Below, piece by piece: positions 41,714 through 49,171 of a stretch of 64,000 nt of DNA. The DNA is taken from the NCBI RefSeq assembly GCF_021228125.1, contig NZ_JAJQQS010000017.1:1-64000 (forward strand), written 5' to 3'. The stretch is from Streptomyces albireticuli. GTDB lineage: Bacteria; Actinomycetota; Actinomycetes; Streptomycetales; Streptomycetaceae. Within the stretch, counting starts at the first letter, position 1. Every line of letters begins with the position of its first letter. A program made the translations under genes and the position numbers. The notes beneath the pieces were generated by a model, which was not told the origin of the DNA, searched no databases, and saw nothing but the letters and a program-made list of their open reading frames with translations.

Positions 41714-42630
41714 GCGATGTCTCCGTCCGCGAGGACGCCGAGGAGGTCCTCCGCCAGTTCGGGCTTGAGCAGGCCGTGCGCGAGGGCGCGGTCCGCGGTC
41801 GTACGGGCCATGGCCAGGTATCCGGCGACGGCCTGGGGGGCGTGGGCGCGCAGCTCCTCGATGTGCGCGGCCACGGTGCCGGCGTCGCCGCGCGCCACCG
41901 GTCCGGTGAGGGCGGCGTCACCGGCGCGCAGGACGTTGTCGAGCGCGGCGCCGAGGAGGGGGCCGAGCATGCGGTCGGGGGCCGAGACCCCGGCGGTCCG
42001 CAGCAGCTCCATGGCCTGGGCGACCAGGGTGACCAGGTGGTTGGAGCTCATGGCGAGGGCCGCGTGGTAGAGCGGACGGGCTTCCTCCGCGACCCACTCG
42101 GGCTCGCCGCCCATCTCGATGACCAGGGCCTCCGCGGCGAGCCGCAGCTGGTCGGGGGCGGTGACGCCGAAGGAGCAGCCGGCCAGCCGCTCGACGTCGA
42201 CCGGGGTGCCGGTGAAGGTCATGGCCGGGTGCAGGGCGAGCGGCAGGGCGCCGGCCCGGCGCGCCGGATCGAGGACGGCCGTGCCGTGGCGGCCGGAGGT
42301 GTGCACGAGGAGCTGGCCGGGGCGGACGGCGCCGGTCTCGGCGAGCCCCGCGACGAGGCCGGGCAGGACGTCGTCGGGGACGGTGAGGAGGACCAGCTCG
42401 GCACGGGCGAGCACTTCGGCGGGCGGGACGAGCGGGACGTCCGGGAGCAGGGCGGCGGCCCGGCGCACGGAGGCGTCCGAGACTCCGGAGGCGGCGACCG
42501 GACGGTGCCCGGCCAGCTTGAGAGCGGCGGCGAGCGAGGGGCCGACACGGCCCGCGCCGACGACACCGACGGTGAGCCTGGCGGGTCGGTCCTGGGGGCT
42601 CGGGTGCTCCGGGAGGGGATGTGCGTTCAC
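41710..42630 (-). CDS. Rossmann-fold DUF2520 oxidoreductase-like protein
   Basis: A 306-residue protein. The N-terminal Rossmann domain has LTVGVVGAGRVGPSLAAAL (GxGxxG, about residues 20-38) and HTSGRHG; the C-terminal DUF2520 helical domain begins near HPAMTFTG and has ARPLYHAALAMSSNHLVTL. The architecture resembles 6-phosphogluconate-dehydrogenase-like and ketopantoate-reductase-like enzymes. Being first in the panC operon, it might supply ketopantoate reduction, a guess from context only. A pair of DnaA-box-like sites lies just upstream. Confidence 0.88.
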   Translation of the reverse strand: MNAHPLPEHPSPQDRPARLTVGVVGAGRVGPSLAAALKLAGHRPVAASGVSDASVRRAAALLPDVPLVPPAEVLARAELVLLTVPDDVLPGLVAGLAETGAVRPGQLLVHTSGRHGTAVLDPARRAGALPLALHPAMTFTGTPVDVERLAGCSFGVTAPDQLRLAAEALVIEMGGEPEWVAEEARPLYHAALAMSSNHLVTLVAQAMELLRTAGVSAPDRMLGPLLGAALDNVLRAGDAALTGPVARGDAGTVAAHIEELRAHAPQAVAGYLAMARTTADRALAHGLLKPELAEDLLGVLADGDIA

Positions 42631-42729
42631 GCGGCGACGGCCTTCCGTTCCAGTCCGCGGGGGGTACCGGACGATTCCCTCGTCATGCTACGCGAGTGGA
42701 AGGGGACCGCTTCTGGGCGTCCCCAGCCC

Positions 42730-42773
42730 TGTGGAAAACCCTGGGCCGGGATCCGGGGCCCGCCTGTGGACAA
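42730..42773. promoter_or_regulatory. pair of DnaA-box-like sites
   Basis: TGTGGACAA (42765-42773) is the exact complement of the preferred streptomycete DnaA box TTGTCCACA; TGTGGAAAA (42730-42738) differs at one base. Same orientation, 35 bp apart, between the cofactor operon and the next gene. Confidence 0.45.
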
Positions 42774-42797
42774 CCCGGGGGCGGCCCGCCGGACGCG

Positions 42798-43178
42798 TCA
42801 TGCTCGACGCATGGGCGGGGTCGAGCACGTCGGGATCGGGGCGGTGGGCCGCCGCGGGGTCCGCCGCGGGGTCGACTGCCGGGGCGCGGGAGTCGCCGTC
42901 GCCGGGGCGGTGGGAGCGGCGGGGGTACGGGCGGTGGAGGTACGGACGGTGGGGGTACGAGTGGCGGGGGTACGGGCGGCGGGCCACAGGAAGGCGAGGA
43001 GCGCGCGCCGGCGGGCCCGGCGCTCGGCGGCCCGCCGGTCGACGACGGCCCGGAACTCCCGCCGGGTGCGTACCTCACGGGCGAGGGCCCGCTCCCCCGT
43101 GCCCGGGGCGGGCGGGGCCGGGTCCCCGTGCTGTGCGGCGCGGTAGAGGTCGAGGAGGTGCTGCTGTGCGGCGTCCAT
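42798..43178 (-). CDS. hypothetical protein, Arg/Ala/Thr-rich
   Basis: A 126-residue protein of unknown function. The first 65 residues look like an ordinary helical protein (MDAAQQHLLDLYRAAQHGD; ALAREVRTRREFRAVVDRR), while the second half is Thr/Pro/Ala low complexity and may be a disordered tail. No signal or membrane helix is certain, though ALLAFLW near residue 60 is hydrophobic. It is divergent from the ArsR-type gene. Confidence 0.5.
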   Translation of the reverse strand: MDAAQQHLLDLYRAAQHGDPAPPAPGTGERALAREVRTRREFRAVVDRRAAERRARRRALLAFLWPAARTPATRTPTVRTSTARTPAAPTAPATATPAPRQSTPRRTPRRPTAPIPTCSTPPMRRA

Positions 43179-43220
43179 GCGACCCACCTTGCGCCGCCTT
43201 CGCGCCGACCGCCCCGTCGA

Positions 43221-43237
43221 TTGACGAGGACCGTCAA
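43221..43237. promoter_or_regulatory. candidate ArsR operator
   Basis: TTGACG (43221-43226) and CGTCAA (43232-43237) form an inverted repeat with a 5-bp spacer, 41 bp before the ArsR gene start and 43 bp before the divergent hypothetical gene. Confidence 0.45.
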
Positions 43238-43277
43238 ATGACGTCCCTACCTGCGGAAAGGCAGCGAGGATGAGGCC

Positions 43278-44360
43278 ATGAGCGTGGACATCGACATCAC
43301 CGGCCTGCCGCACGAGCGCGTCGGCTTCCACCTGTCGCCGCTGGCCGAGCTGGGAGCGATGCTGCACGCGCTGTCCGAGCCGGCCCACCACCCCGGGCTG
43401 CACGGCTGGGCCACGGCCACCGCCTCCGCCCTCAGACCTGACCTCGCCGACCGGCTGACCGAGGCCGACTTCCTGTGGCGCTCGATGCGCTCGGACATCC
43501 TGCTGCCCGCCGTCCCCCGGGCCACGCTCGCCGAGGAGCTGGACGACCTCGACCTGATGGACGACGACACCTTCGTCTCCGCCGCCTTCGAGATCACCTG
43601 CTCGGCCGACTACGGCTGGCCCACCGCCTCGCCGCTGGTCGATCCCCGGCAGCGGGCGCGGGTCCGGGAGCTGTCAGCCGCGCGGGGGCCGCGCCAGGCC
43701 GAGTTCACCGAGCGGATGCTGAAGGACCCGGCGGCGCTGCGGGCCTGGCTGCGCCGCCTCTTCGAGGACTGCGAGGAGGCGTTCTTCGCCGACAACTGGC
43801 AGCGCGTCCGGGTACAGCTCGCCGCCGACGCCCGCCACAAGGCCGATCTGCTGCGCCGTAAGGGGCTCGCCGAGGCCCTCACGGCCGTCTCCCCCGCCGT
43901 GTCGCTCACCGAGGACGGCTCCCGCATCGTCATCGACAAGCTGGCCAACGGCCGGACCAAGGCCTACGGCGACTCGGTGACGTTCCTGCCGACGGCCTTC
44001 GGCTGGCCGCACCTGCTCCTCGTCTACCGCCCCGGCTGGCGGCCGGTGGTGCAGTATCCGATCACCACGGCCGACCTCCCCCAGGTGAGCGCCCCGCGAC
44101 AGGTCCAGCAGCGCCTGGAGGCGCTCGCCCACCCGGTGCGGATGCGGCTGTGCCGCACCCTGGCCCGCGGCCCGCACACCACGGGCGAGCTGGCCGCCGC
44201 CTACGACCTGACGCCGCCGGAGGTGTCCCGGCACATAGCCGTGCTGAAGAAGGCGGGGCTGCTGAGCACGCGGCGGCGGGGGCGGTACGTGCTGCACCAG
44301 CTGGATCTGACGGTGGTGGCGCGGATCGGGAGCGACTTCCTGGAGACGGTGCTGCGGTGA
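43278..44360 (+). CDS. ArsR-family regulator with N-terminal DUF5937 domain
   Basis: A 360-residue regulator. The large N-terminal part (about residues 1-260) is the DUF5937 type, with VGFHLSPLAELGAMLHALSEPAHHPGLHGW (motif VGFHLSPLAELGAMLHAL) and SLTEDGSRIVIDKL; the C-terminal winged helix reads ALAHPVRMRLCRTLARGPHTTGELAAAYDLTPPEVSRHIAVLKKAGLL (motif TPPEVSRHIAVLKKAGLL). No metal-binding Cys pair of classical ArsR proteins is seen. The N-terminal domain probably binds a small ligand. It may repress itself through the TTGACG palindrome upstream. Confidence 0.88.
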   Translation: MSVDIDITGLPHERVGFHLSPLAELGAMLHALSEPAHHPGLHGWATATASALRPDLADRLTEADFLWRSMRSDILLPAVPRATLAEELDDLDLMDDDTFVSAAFEITCSADYGWPTASPLVDPRQRARVRELSAARGPRQAEFTERMLKDPAALRAWLRRLFEDCEEAFFADNWQRVRVQLAADARHKADLLRRKGLAEALTAVSPAVSLTEDGSRIVIDKLANGRTKAYGDSVTFLPTAFGWPHLLLVYRPGWRPVVQYPITTADLPQVSAPRQVQQRLEALAHPVRMRLCRTLARGPHTTGELAAAYDLTPPEVSRHIAVLKKAGLLSTRRRGRYVLHQLDLTVVARIGSDFLETVLR

Positions 44361-44387
44361 GCGGGGCGGGCGGGGCGGGGGCCTGGG

Positions 44388-44597
44388 GTGGCCGCTGCGC
44401 GGGGCTTTGTCCCCTACCCGCCCCTTCCCTCTGCATCCGATGTGCGGCTCCGCCGCGTGGCGGGGGCAAGCCCCCGGGCCCCCTTTTCCGCGCTTCGCGC
44501 GGTGTCCTCAAGCGCCGGACGGGCTGATTTTCAGCCCGTCCGGCGCTTGAGGACATTCGGGAAGGGGCGGGGCTGGGGAAAGACCGCCGGAGGCACC
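44388..44597. repeat. dispersed long palindrome, copy C
   Basis: The core is the longest perfect version: positions 44504-44554 form an almost uninterrupted inverted repeat, GTCCTCAAGCGCCGGACGGG and its complement around CTGATTTTCAG. Outer CCCCTACCCGCCCCTTCCC and GGGAAGGGGCGGGG blocks flank it. It lies between the converging ArsR and response-regulator genes, where it could terminate both. Confidence 0.85.
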
Positions 44598-44599
44598 TA

Positions 44600-45274
44600 C
44601 TACCCCGCCCCGCCCCCCGCCCGCACCAGCCCGCTCTCGTACGCGAGGACAACCACCTGCACCCGGTCCCGCAGCCCCAACTTCGTGAGGATCCGCCCGA
44701 CGTGCGTCTTGACCGTGGCCTCCGACAGCACCAGCCGGGCCGCGATCTCACCGTTGGACAGGCCCTGCGCGACCAGCAGCATGACCTCGCGCTCGCGCCC
44801 GGTGAGCCGGGCCAACTCGGCGCTCGCCGGTTCCTTCGTGGTGCTGGGCAGCATGGGGGTGAAACGATCCAGCAGGCGGCGCGTCGTGCTGGGCGCCACC
44901 ACCGCGTCGCCGCTGTGGACGGCCCGGATCGCGCCCAGCAGCTCGGCCGGGGGCACGTCCTTGAGCATGAAGCCGCTGGCCCCGACCTTCAGCGCGGAGA
45001 AGGCGTACTCGTCGAGGTCGAAGGTGGTCAGGATCAGCACCTTCGGGGCACCCTCCTGGAGACAGATGCGGCGGGTCGCCTCCACCCCGTCCAGCCTGGG
45101 CATGCGCACGTCCATCAGGACGACGTCCACCTCCGTACCGGCCAGCACCTCCAGGGCCTCCGCGCCGTCCCCGGCCTCGGCGACGACCTCCATGTCCGGC
45201 TGGGCGGCCAGCACCATGCGGAATCCGGTGCGCAGAAGCACCTGGTCGTCGACGAGCATCACGCGGATCGACAT
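44600..45274 (-). CDS. NarL/LuxR-family response regulator
   Basis: A 224-residue regulator. The receiver has DDQ (about 9-11), Asp in VVLMDVRMPRLDG (about 54), Thr in LILTTFDLDEY and Lys in FMLKDVPPAEL; the LuxR domain (about 155-215) reads LTGREREVMLLVAQGLSNGEIAARLVLSEATVKTHV (motif GLSNGEIAARLVLSEATVKT). MSIRVMLVDD was taken as the start, since the ten residues upstream are unlike the family. Its partner kinase lies upstream on the same strand, separated by 220 bp. Confidence 0.93.
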   Translation of the reverse strand: MSIRVMLVDDQVLLRTGFRMVLAAQPDMEVVAEAGDGAEALEVLAGTEVDVVLMDVRMPRLDGVEATRRICLQEGAPKVLILTTFDLDEYAFSALKVGASGFMLKDVPPAELLGAIRAVHSGDAVVAPSTTRRLLDRFTPMLPSTTKEPASAELARLTGREREVMLLVAQGLSNGEIAARLVLSEATVKTHVGRILTKLGLRDRVQVVVLAYESGLVRAGGGAG

Positions 45275-45315
45275 GCGGTCGTCCCTCTCTAGCGGTCGGA
45301 TCATGTTCCGGCGGT

Positions 45316-45360
45316 CGGATCGTGGCTGTTCGGATCGTGGCTGTTCGGATCGGATCGTAG
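45316..45360. repeat. 15-bp direct repeats between kinase and regulator genes
   Basis: CGGATCGTGGCTGTT occurs at 45316-45330 and 45331-45345, followed by partial copies CGGAT and CGGATCGTAG. No gene is seen in this 220-bp gap, which may hold a separate promoter for the regulator. Confidence 0.75.
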
Positions 45361-45494
45361 GCGGTCGTCGGGTCGATGGAGCGGAACGGTCCGCTCAGTA
45401 GGACGGAAAGGAGTCCGGGCAGGGACCGGGCAGCGGACCGCCGGGGGGCGGCACGGCGCCCGGATCAGCCGGGGGAGGCGGCAAAGCGCCCTTA

Positions 45495-46688
45495 TCAGCG
45501 GCCTCCCGGCTTGATCGGCAGCAGCACGCTGATCCGGAAGCCGCCCCCGGGCCGCGGCCCCGCGTCCAGCGTGCCGCCGACCATCCCGACGCGCTCGCGC
45601 ATGCCGATCAGGCCGTGGCCCATGCCGTCCGCGCCGCCCGACTCGTACAGCTCGTGCTGCGCTCCCCGGCCGTCGTCCTCGACCAGCAGGCCCAGCCCGT
45701 CGTCGAAGAACGTCAGCCGGACACTGGCCCCGGCGTCCGGCCCACCGTGCTTGCGGGTGTTGGTGAGGGCCTCCTGCACGATGCGGTACGCGGTCAGCTC
45801 CACACCGCTCGGCAGCGGCCGGGGCGCGCCCTCCACCTGGAAGTCGACCGGCAGCCCGGCCCCGCGCACCTCCTCCACCAGGTCACCGATCTGCTCCACG
45901 TCGGGCTGCGGGACGTACTCGCCGCCCTCGCCGCCCTCCTCGGTGCGCAGCACCCCCAGCAGCCGGCGCATCTCGGCCAGCGCCTGGCGGCCCGTGCCGG
46001 AGATCGTCTCCAGCGCCTGCTTGGCCTGCTCGGGCGAGGCGTCCAGGACGTACGCGGCGCCGTCCGCCTGCACCACCATCACCGAGACGTTGTGCGCGAC
46101 GACGTCGTGCAGCTCCCGCGCGATGCGCGCCCGCTCCGCCGTCACCGCCATCCGCGCCTGCTGCTCGCGCTCCTTCTCCAAGCGGCCGGCCCGCTCCTCC
46201 AGCTGCGCCCAGTACGCGCGGCGGGTGCGCATCGAGTCGCCGAGGACCCAGGCCAGCACGAACGGGACGGTCATGAAGACCGTGCCGATGATGTGCTGGT
46301 TGACCCCTTGGTCGGGGGAGCTCCAGCGGAGGTTGGCGATCAGCGGGGCGAGCAGCCCGCCGACCAGGGCGAACCGGGAGGCCCAGCGGACCGTCCCGGA
46401 CGCGACGGTGTAGATGATCACCAGCATCGCGAAGTCGGCCAGCTGCTGCGGGGTGTCGGTGACGAGCTGCGCCACCCCTGCCGCCGTCGCCAGCAGCAGC
46501 ATCTTCACCGGAGCGCGCCGCCGCAGGGCGACCACCAGGCACAGCACCGCCGCGATCCCCACGGCCGCGAGGGCGTTTCTGTCGCTCTCCTCGGCGGTCA
46601 CCAGGGCGCTGATGCCGAACAGCAACACGGCCCAGAAGCTGTCCACACCCGTCGGGTGCCTGCGGAGGAAGTCGTAGAGGCGCTGCAC
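45495..46688 (-). CDS. HisKA_3 sensor histidine kinase
   Basis: A 397-residue kinase. The N-terminal half has about five membrane helices with short loops (residues about 15-150), so it senses within or at the membrane. The phosphoacceptor His lies in ERARIARELHDVVAHNVSVMVV (motif RELHDVVAHNVS), and the ATPase part has NTRKHGGPDA, LLVEDDGRGA and GHGLIGMRERV. The GTG at 46688 was chosen because TACGCT lies 7 bp ahead (leaderless pattern); a GTG six codons earlier is the alternative. Divergent from the MidA gene. Confidence 0.92.
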   Translation of the reverse strand: MQRLYDFLRRHPTGVDSFWAVLLFGISALVTAEESDRNALAAVGIAAVLCLVVALRRRAPVKMLLLATAAGVAQLVTDTPQQLADFAMLVIIYTVASGTVRWASRFALVGGLLAPLIANLRWSSPDQGVNQHIIGTVFMTVPFVLAWVLGDSMRTRRAYWAQLEERAGRLEKEREQQARMAVTAERARIARELHDVVAHNVSVMVVQADGAAYVLDASPEQAKQALETISGTGRQALAEMRRLLGVLRTEEGGEGGEYVPQPDVEQIGDLVEEVRGAGLPVDFQVEGAPRPLPSGVELTAYRIVQEALTNTRKHGGPDAGASVRLTFFDDGLGLLVEDDGRGAQHELYESGGADGMGHGLIGMRERVGMVGGTLDAGPRPGGGFRISVLLPIKPGGR

Positions 46689-46797
46689 GTCACCCAGCGT
46701 AGGCACGTCGCGTACGTGCTGGGGTCAATCGGACGATCGATCCGGCGACGCCCCGCCTACTCCCCAAGGTGGAGGCGGTGTGCCCACGAAGGGCGCA

Positions 46798-46803
46798 TAG
46801 CGT
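46798..46803 (+). promoter_or_regulatory. -10 element for a leaderless midA message
   Basis: TAGCGT ends 6 bp before the ATG of the methyltransferase gene, with no ribosome site between. Confidence 0.45.
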
Positions 46804-46809
46804 GTGCGT

Positions 46810-47826
46810 ATGGCAAGCGGAACAAGAACGTGGCGGGCCGCCGCCGAGGCCGCGCTGTACGGCCCGAACGGCTTCTACCGGCGCCCCGAGGGCCCCGCCG
46901 GGCACTTCCGTACCTCTGTGCACGCCTCCCCGCTGTACGCCGGGGCCGTCGCCGGGCTGCTGAGCCGGGTCGACGACGCGCTCGGGCACCCGGCGGAGCT
47001 GGCGTTCACCGACGTCGGCGCGGGCCGGGGCGAGCTGCTGACCGGAGTGCTGGCCGCCGTCCCGGCCGGGCTGGCCGCGCGGCTGCGCCCGTACGCCGTG
47101 GAACGGGCGGCGCGCCCGCCGGGCCTGGACGCGCGCATCACCTGGCTGGGTGACGTCCCGGACGGCGTCGAGGGGCTGCTCTTCGCCAACGAGTGGCTCG
47201 ACAACGTCCCGGTGGACGTCGCCGAGGCCGACGCGGAGGGCACCGCCCGCCAGGTGCTCGTACAGGAGGACGGCGAGGAGCTGCTCGGCGACCCGGTGTC
47301 CGGCGCGGACGCCGAGTGGCTCGCCCGCTGGTGGCCGCTGGAGGGCGCGCCCCCCGGCAGCCGCGCCGAGATCGGCCGGCCGCGGGACGCCGCCTGGGCG
47401 CGGGCCGTGGGCAGCCTGCGGGCCGGGCTGGCCGTCGCCGTCGACTACGCGCACCGGCGCGACGCCCGGCCGCCCTTCGGGACGCTCACCGGATTCCGCG
47501 AGGGCCGCGAGGTGCGGCCGGTGCCGGACGGCTCGTGCGACATCACCGCCCATGTCGCCCTGGACGCGTGCGCCCGCCCCGGCGGCTCCCTGCTCACCCA
47601 GCGCGTGGCGCTGCGCGCGCTCGGCGTCGACGGCGCCCGCCCGCCGCTGTCCCTGGCCTCCTCGGACCCGGCCGCGTACGTCCGGGCCCTGGGGGCGGCC
47701 GGCGAGGCGGCGGAGCTGACGGCCCCGGCGGGGCTGGGCGGCTTCGGCTGGCTGCTCCAGCCGGTCGGCGGCGCCTGCGCGGACCTGCTGCGGACCGGCG
47801 GCGGCCACCCCGCGGCGGAGGGCTGA
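46810..47826 (+). CDS. MidA/NDUFAF7-family SAM-dependent methyltransferase
   Basis: A 338-residue protein of the MidA (DUF185) family. It has the SAM loop FTDVGAGRGELL (about residues 67-78), the family hallmark LLFANEWLDNVPVDV (about 123-137) and AVDYAHRRD. In mitochondria the homologue NDUFAF7 dimethylates a conserved arginine of complex I subunit NDUFS2 (the NuoD homologue) during assembly. Here the very next gene, 13 bp downstream, encodes a NuoD paralogue, which makes that the likely substrate. Relatives are usually 350-400 residues, so this is slightly short. ATG start with a leaderless-type -10. Confidence 0.88.
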   Translation: MASGTRTWRAAAEAALYGPNGFYRRPEGPAGHFRTSVHASPLYAGAVAGLLSRVDDALGHPAELAFTDVGAGRGELLTGVLAAVPAGLAARLRPYAVERAARPPGLDARITWLGDVPDGVEGLLFANEWLDNVPVDVAEADAEGTARQVLVQEDGEELLGDPVSGADAEWLARWWPLEGAPPGSRAEIGRPRDAAWARAVGSLRAGLAVAVDYAHRRDARPPFGTLTGFREGREVRPVPDGSCDITAHVALDACARPGGSLLTQRVALRALGVDGARPPLSLASSDPAAYVRALGAAGEAAELTAPAGLGGFGWLLQPVGGACADLLRTGGGHPAAEG

Positions 47827-47839
47827 CAAACTACTCCCC

Positions 47840-49048
47840 ATGGCCCCTCCTCCTCCTGGTCCTCCTGGTTCTCCTGGTTCCACCGGTACCCCCGGCTCCA
47901 CGGGTCTCTCCGAGACGACCGTCGGTGTGGGCGGCGCCGCGGAGAGCACCGACATGGTGCTCAACATCGGGCCGCAGCACCCGTCCACGCACGGCGTGCT
48001 GCGGCTGCGGCTCGTGCTGGACGGCGAGCGGATCCAGCGCGCCGAGCCGGTCGTCGGCTATATGCACCGCGGCGCGGAGAAGCTCTTCGAGGCGCGCGAC
48101 TACCGGCAGATCATCATGCTGGCCAACCGCCACGACTGGCTGTCGGCGTTCTCCAACGAGCTGGGCGTCGTCCTCGCCGTGGAGCGGATGCTCGGCATGG
48201 AGGTGCCGGAGCGCGCCGTGTGGACGCGGACGCTGCTGGCCGAGCTCAACCGTGTGCTCAACCATCTGATGTTCCTCGGCTCCTACCCCCTGGAGCTGGG
48301 CGGCATCACCCCCGTCTTCCACGCGTTCCACGAGCGCGAGGAGCTCCAGACGGTGATGGAGGAGGTCTCCGGCGGCCGGATGCACTACATGTTCAACCGC
48401 GTCGGCGGCCTGAAGGAGGACCTGCCGGCCGGCTGGCTCGGCCGGGCCCGGCACGCGGTGGCCCAGGTCCGCTCCCGGATGGACGTCTACGACCGGCTGG
48501 TCCTCGGCAACGAGATCTTCCGGGGCCGTACCCGCGGCGTCGGCGTGCTGTCGCGCGACGCCGTGCACGCGTACGGGGTCAGCGGGCCCATCGCCCGCGC
48601 GTCCGGCGTCGACTTCGACCTCCGCCGCGACGAGCCGTACCTCGCGTACGGGGAGCTCCAGGACACCCTGAGGGTCGTCACCCGCGAGGAAGGCGACTGC
48701 CTGGCCCGCTTCGAGTGCCTGCTGGAGCAGACGCACAACTCCCTGGAGCTGGCGGAGGCGTGCCTGGACCGGATCGGGGAGCTCGCGCCGGGCCCGATCA
48801 ACCAGCGGCTGCCGAAGGTGCTGAAGGCGCCGGAGGGCGCGACGTACGCGTGGACCGAGAACCCGCTGGGGCTCAACGGCTACTACCTGGTCTCCAAGGG
48901 CGACAAGACGCCGTACCGGCTGAAGCTTCGGTCGGCCTCGTTCAACAACATCCAGGCGCTGACCGAGCTGCTGCCGGGGACGCTGGTCGCGGACATGGTG
49001 GCGATCCTGGGCTCGCTGTTCTTCGTCGTCGGCGACATCGACAAGTGA
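47840..49048 (+). CDS. nuoD2: stand-alone NuoD-like NADH dehydrogenase 49-kDa subunit paralogue
   Basis: A 402-residue homologue of the complex I subunit that helps form the quinone site. After a Pro/Gly/Ser-rich lead (residues 1-35) comes LNIGPQHPSTHGVLRL with His51, the quinone-site histidine. Arg77 in YMHRGAEK matches the arginine methylated in mammalian complex I, and Arg97 matches the cluster-N2-proximal arginine. The residue three after it, the quinone-site tyrosine (Tyr87 of Thermus Nqo4), is Trp100 here. The C-terminus VADMVAILGSLFFVVGDIDK (motif DMVAILGSLFFVVGDIDK) is intact. No other nuo genes are nearby. Confidence 0.92.
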   Translation: MAPPPPGPPGSPGSTGTPGSTGLSETTVGVGGAAESTDMVLNIGPQHPSTHGVLRLRLVLDGERIQRAEPVVGYMHRGAEKLFEARDYRQIIMLANRHDWLSAFSNELGVVLAVERMLGMEVPERAVWTRTLLAELNRVLNHLMFLGSYPLELGGITPVFHAFHEREELQTVMEEVSGGRMHYMFNRVGGLKEDLPAGWLGRARHAVAQVRSRMDVYDRLVLGNEIFRGRTRGVGVLSRDAVHAYGVSGPIARASGVDFDLRRDEPYLAYGELQDTLRVVTREEGDCLARFECLLEQTHNSLELAEACLDRIGELAPGPINQRLPKVLKAPEGATYAWTENPLGLNGYYLVSKGDKTPYRLKLRSASFNNIQALTELLPGTLVADMVAILGSLFFVVGDIDK

Positions 49049-49110
49049 TCTGCCGACGAGAGATTTACCGGTAGACGGTCTGAGGCCCGTCGACGGGCTC
49101 CCGGAACGAC

Positions 49111-49144
49111 GACGGCCCCCGGCGGAGATCCGCCGGGGGCCGTC
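49111..49144. terminator. bidirectional terminator, 16-bp inverted repeat
   Basis: GACGGCCCCCGGCGGA (49111-49126) is followed after two bases by its exact complement (49129-49144), between the converging nuoD2 and coiled-coil protein genes. Confidence 0.8.
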
Positions 49145-49171
49145 CGGGCGCGGGCCGCGCGCGGGGCTCCG

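Noticed and set aside
37324..42630. Secondary-metabolite cluster in the cofactor region
   Set aside because: All genes belong to CoA and NAD synthesis, with no biosynthetic core enzyme such as a PKS, NRPS or terpene synthase.
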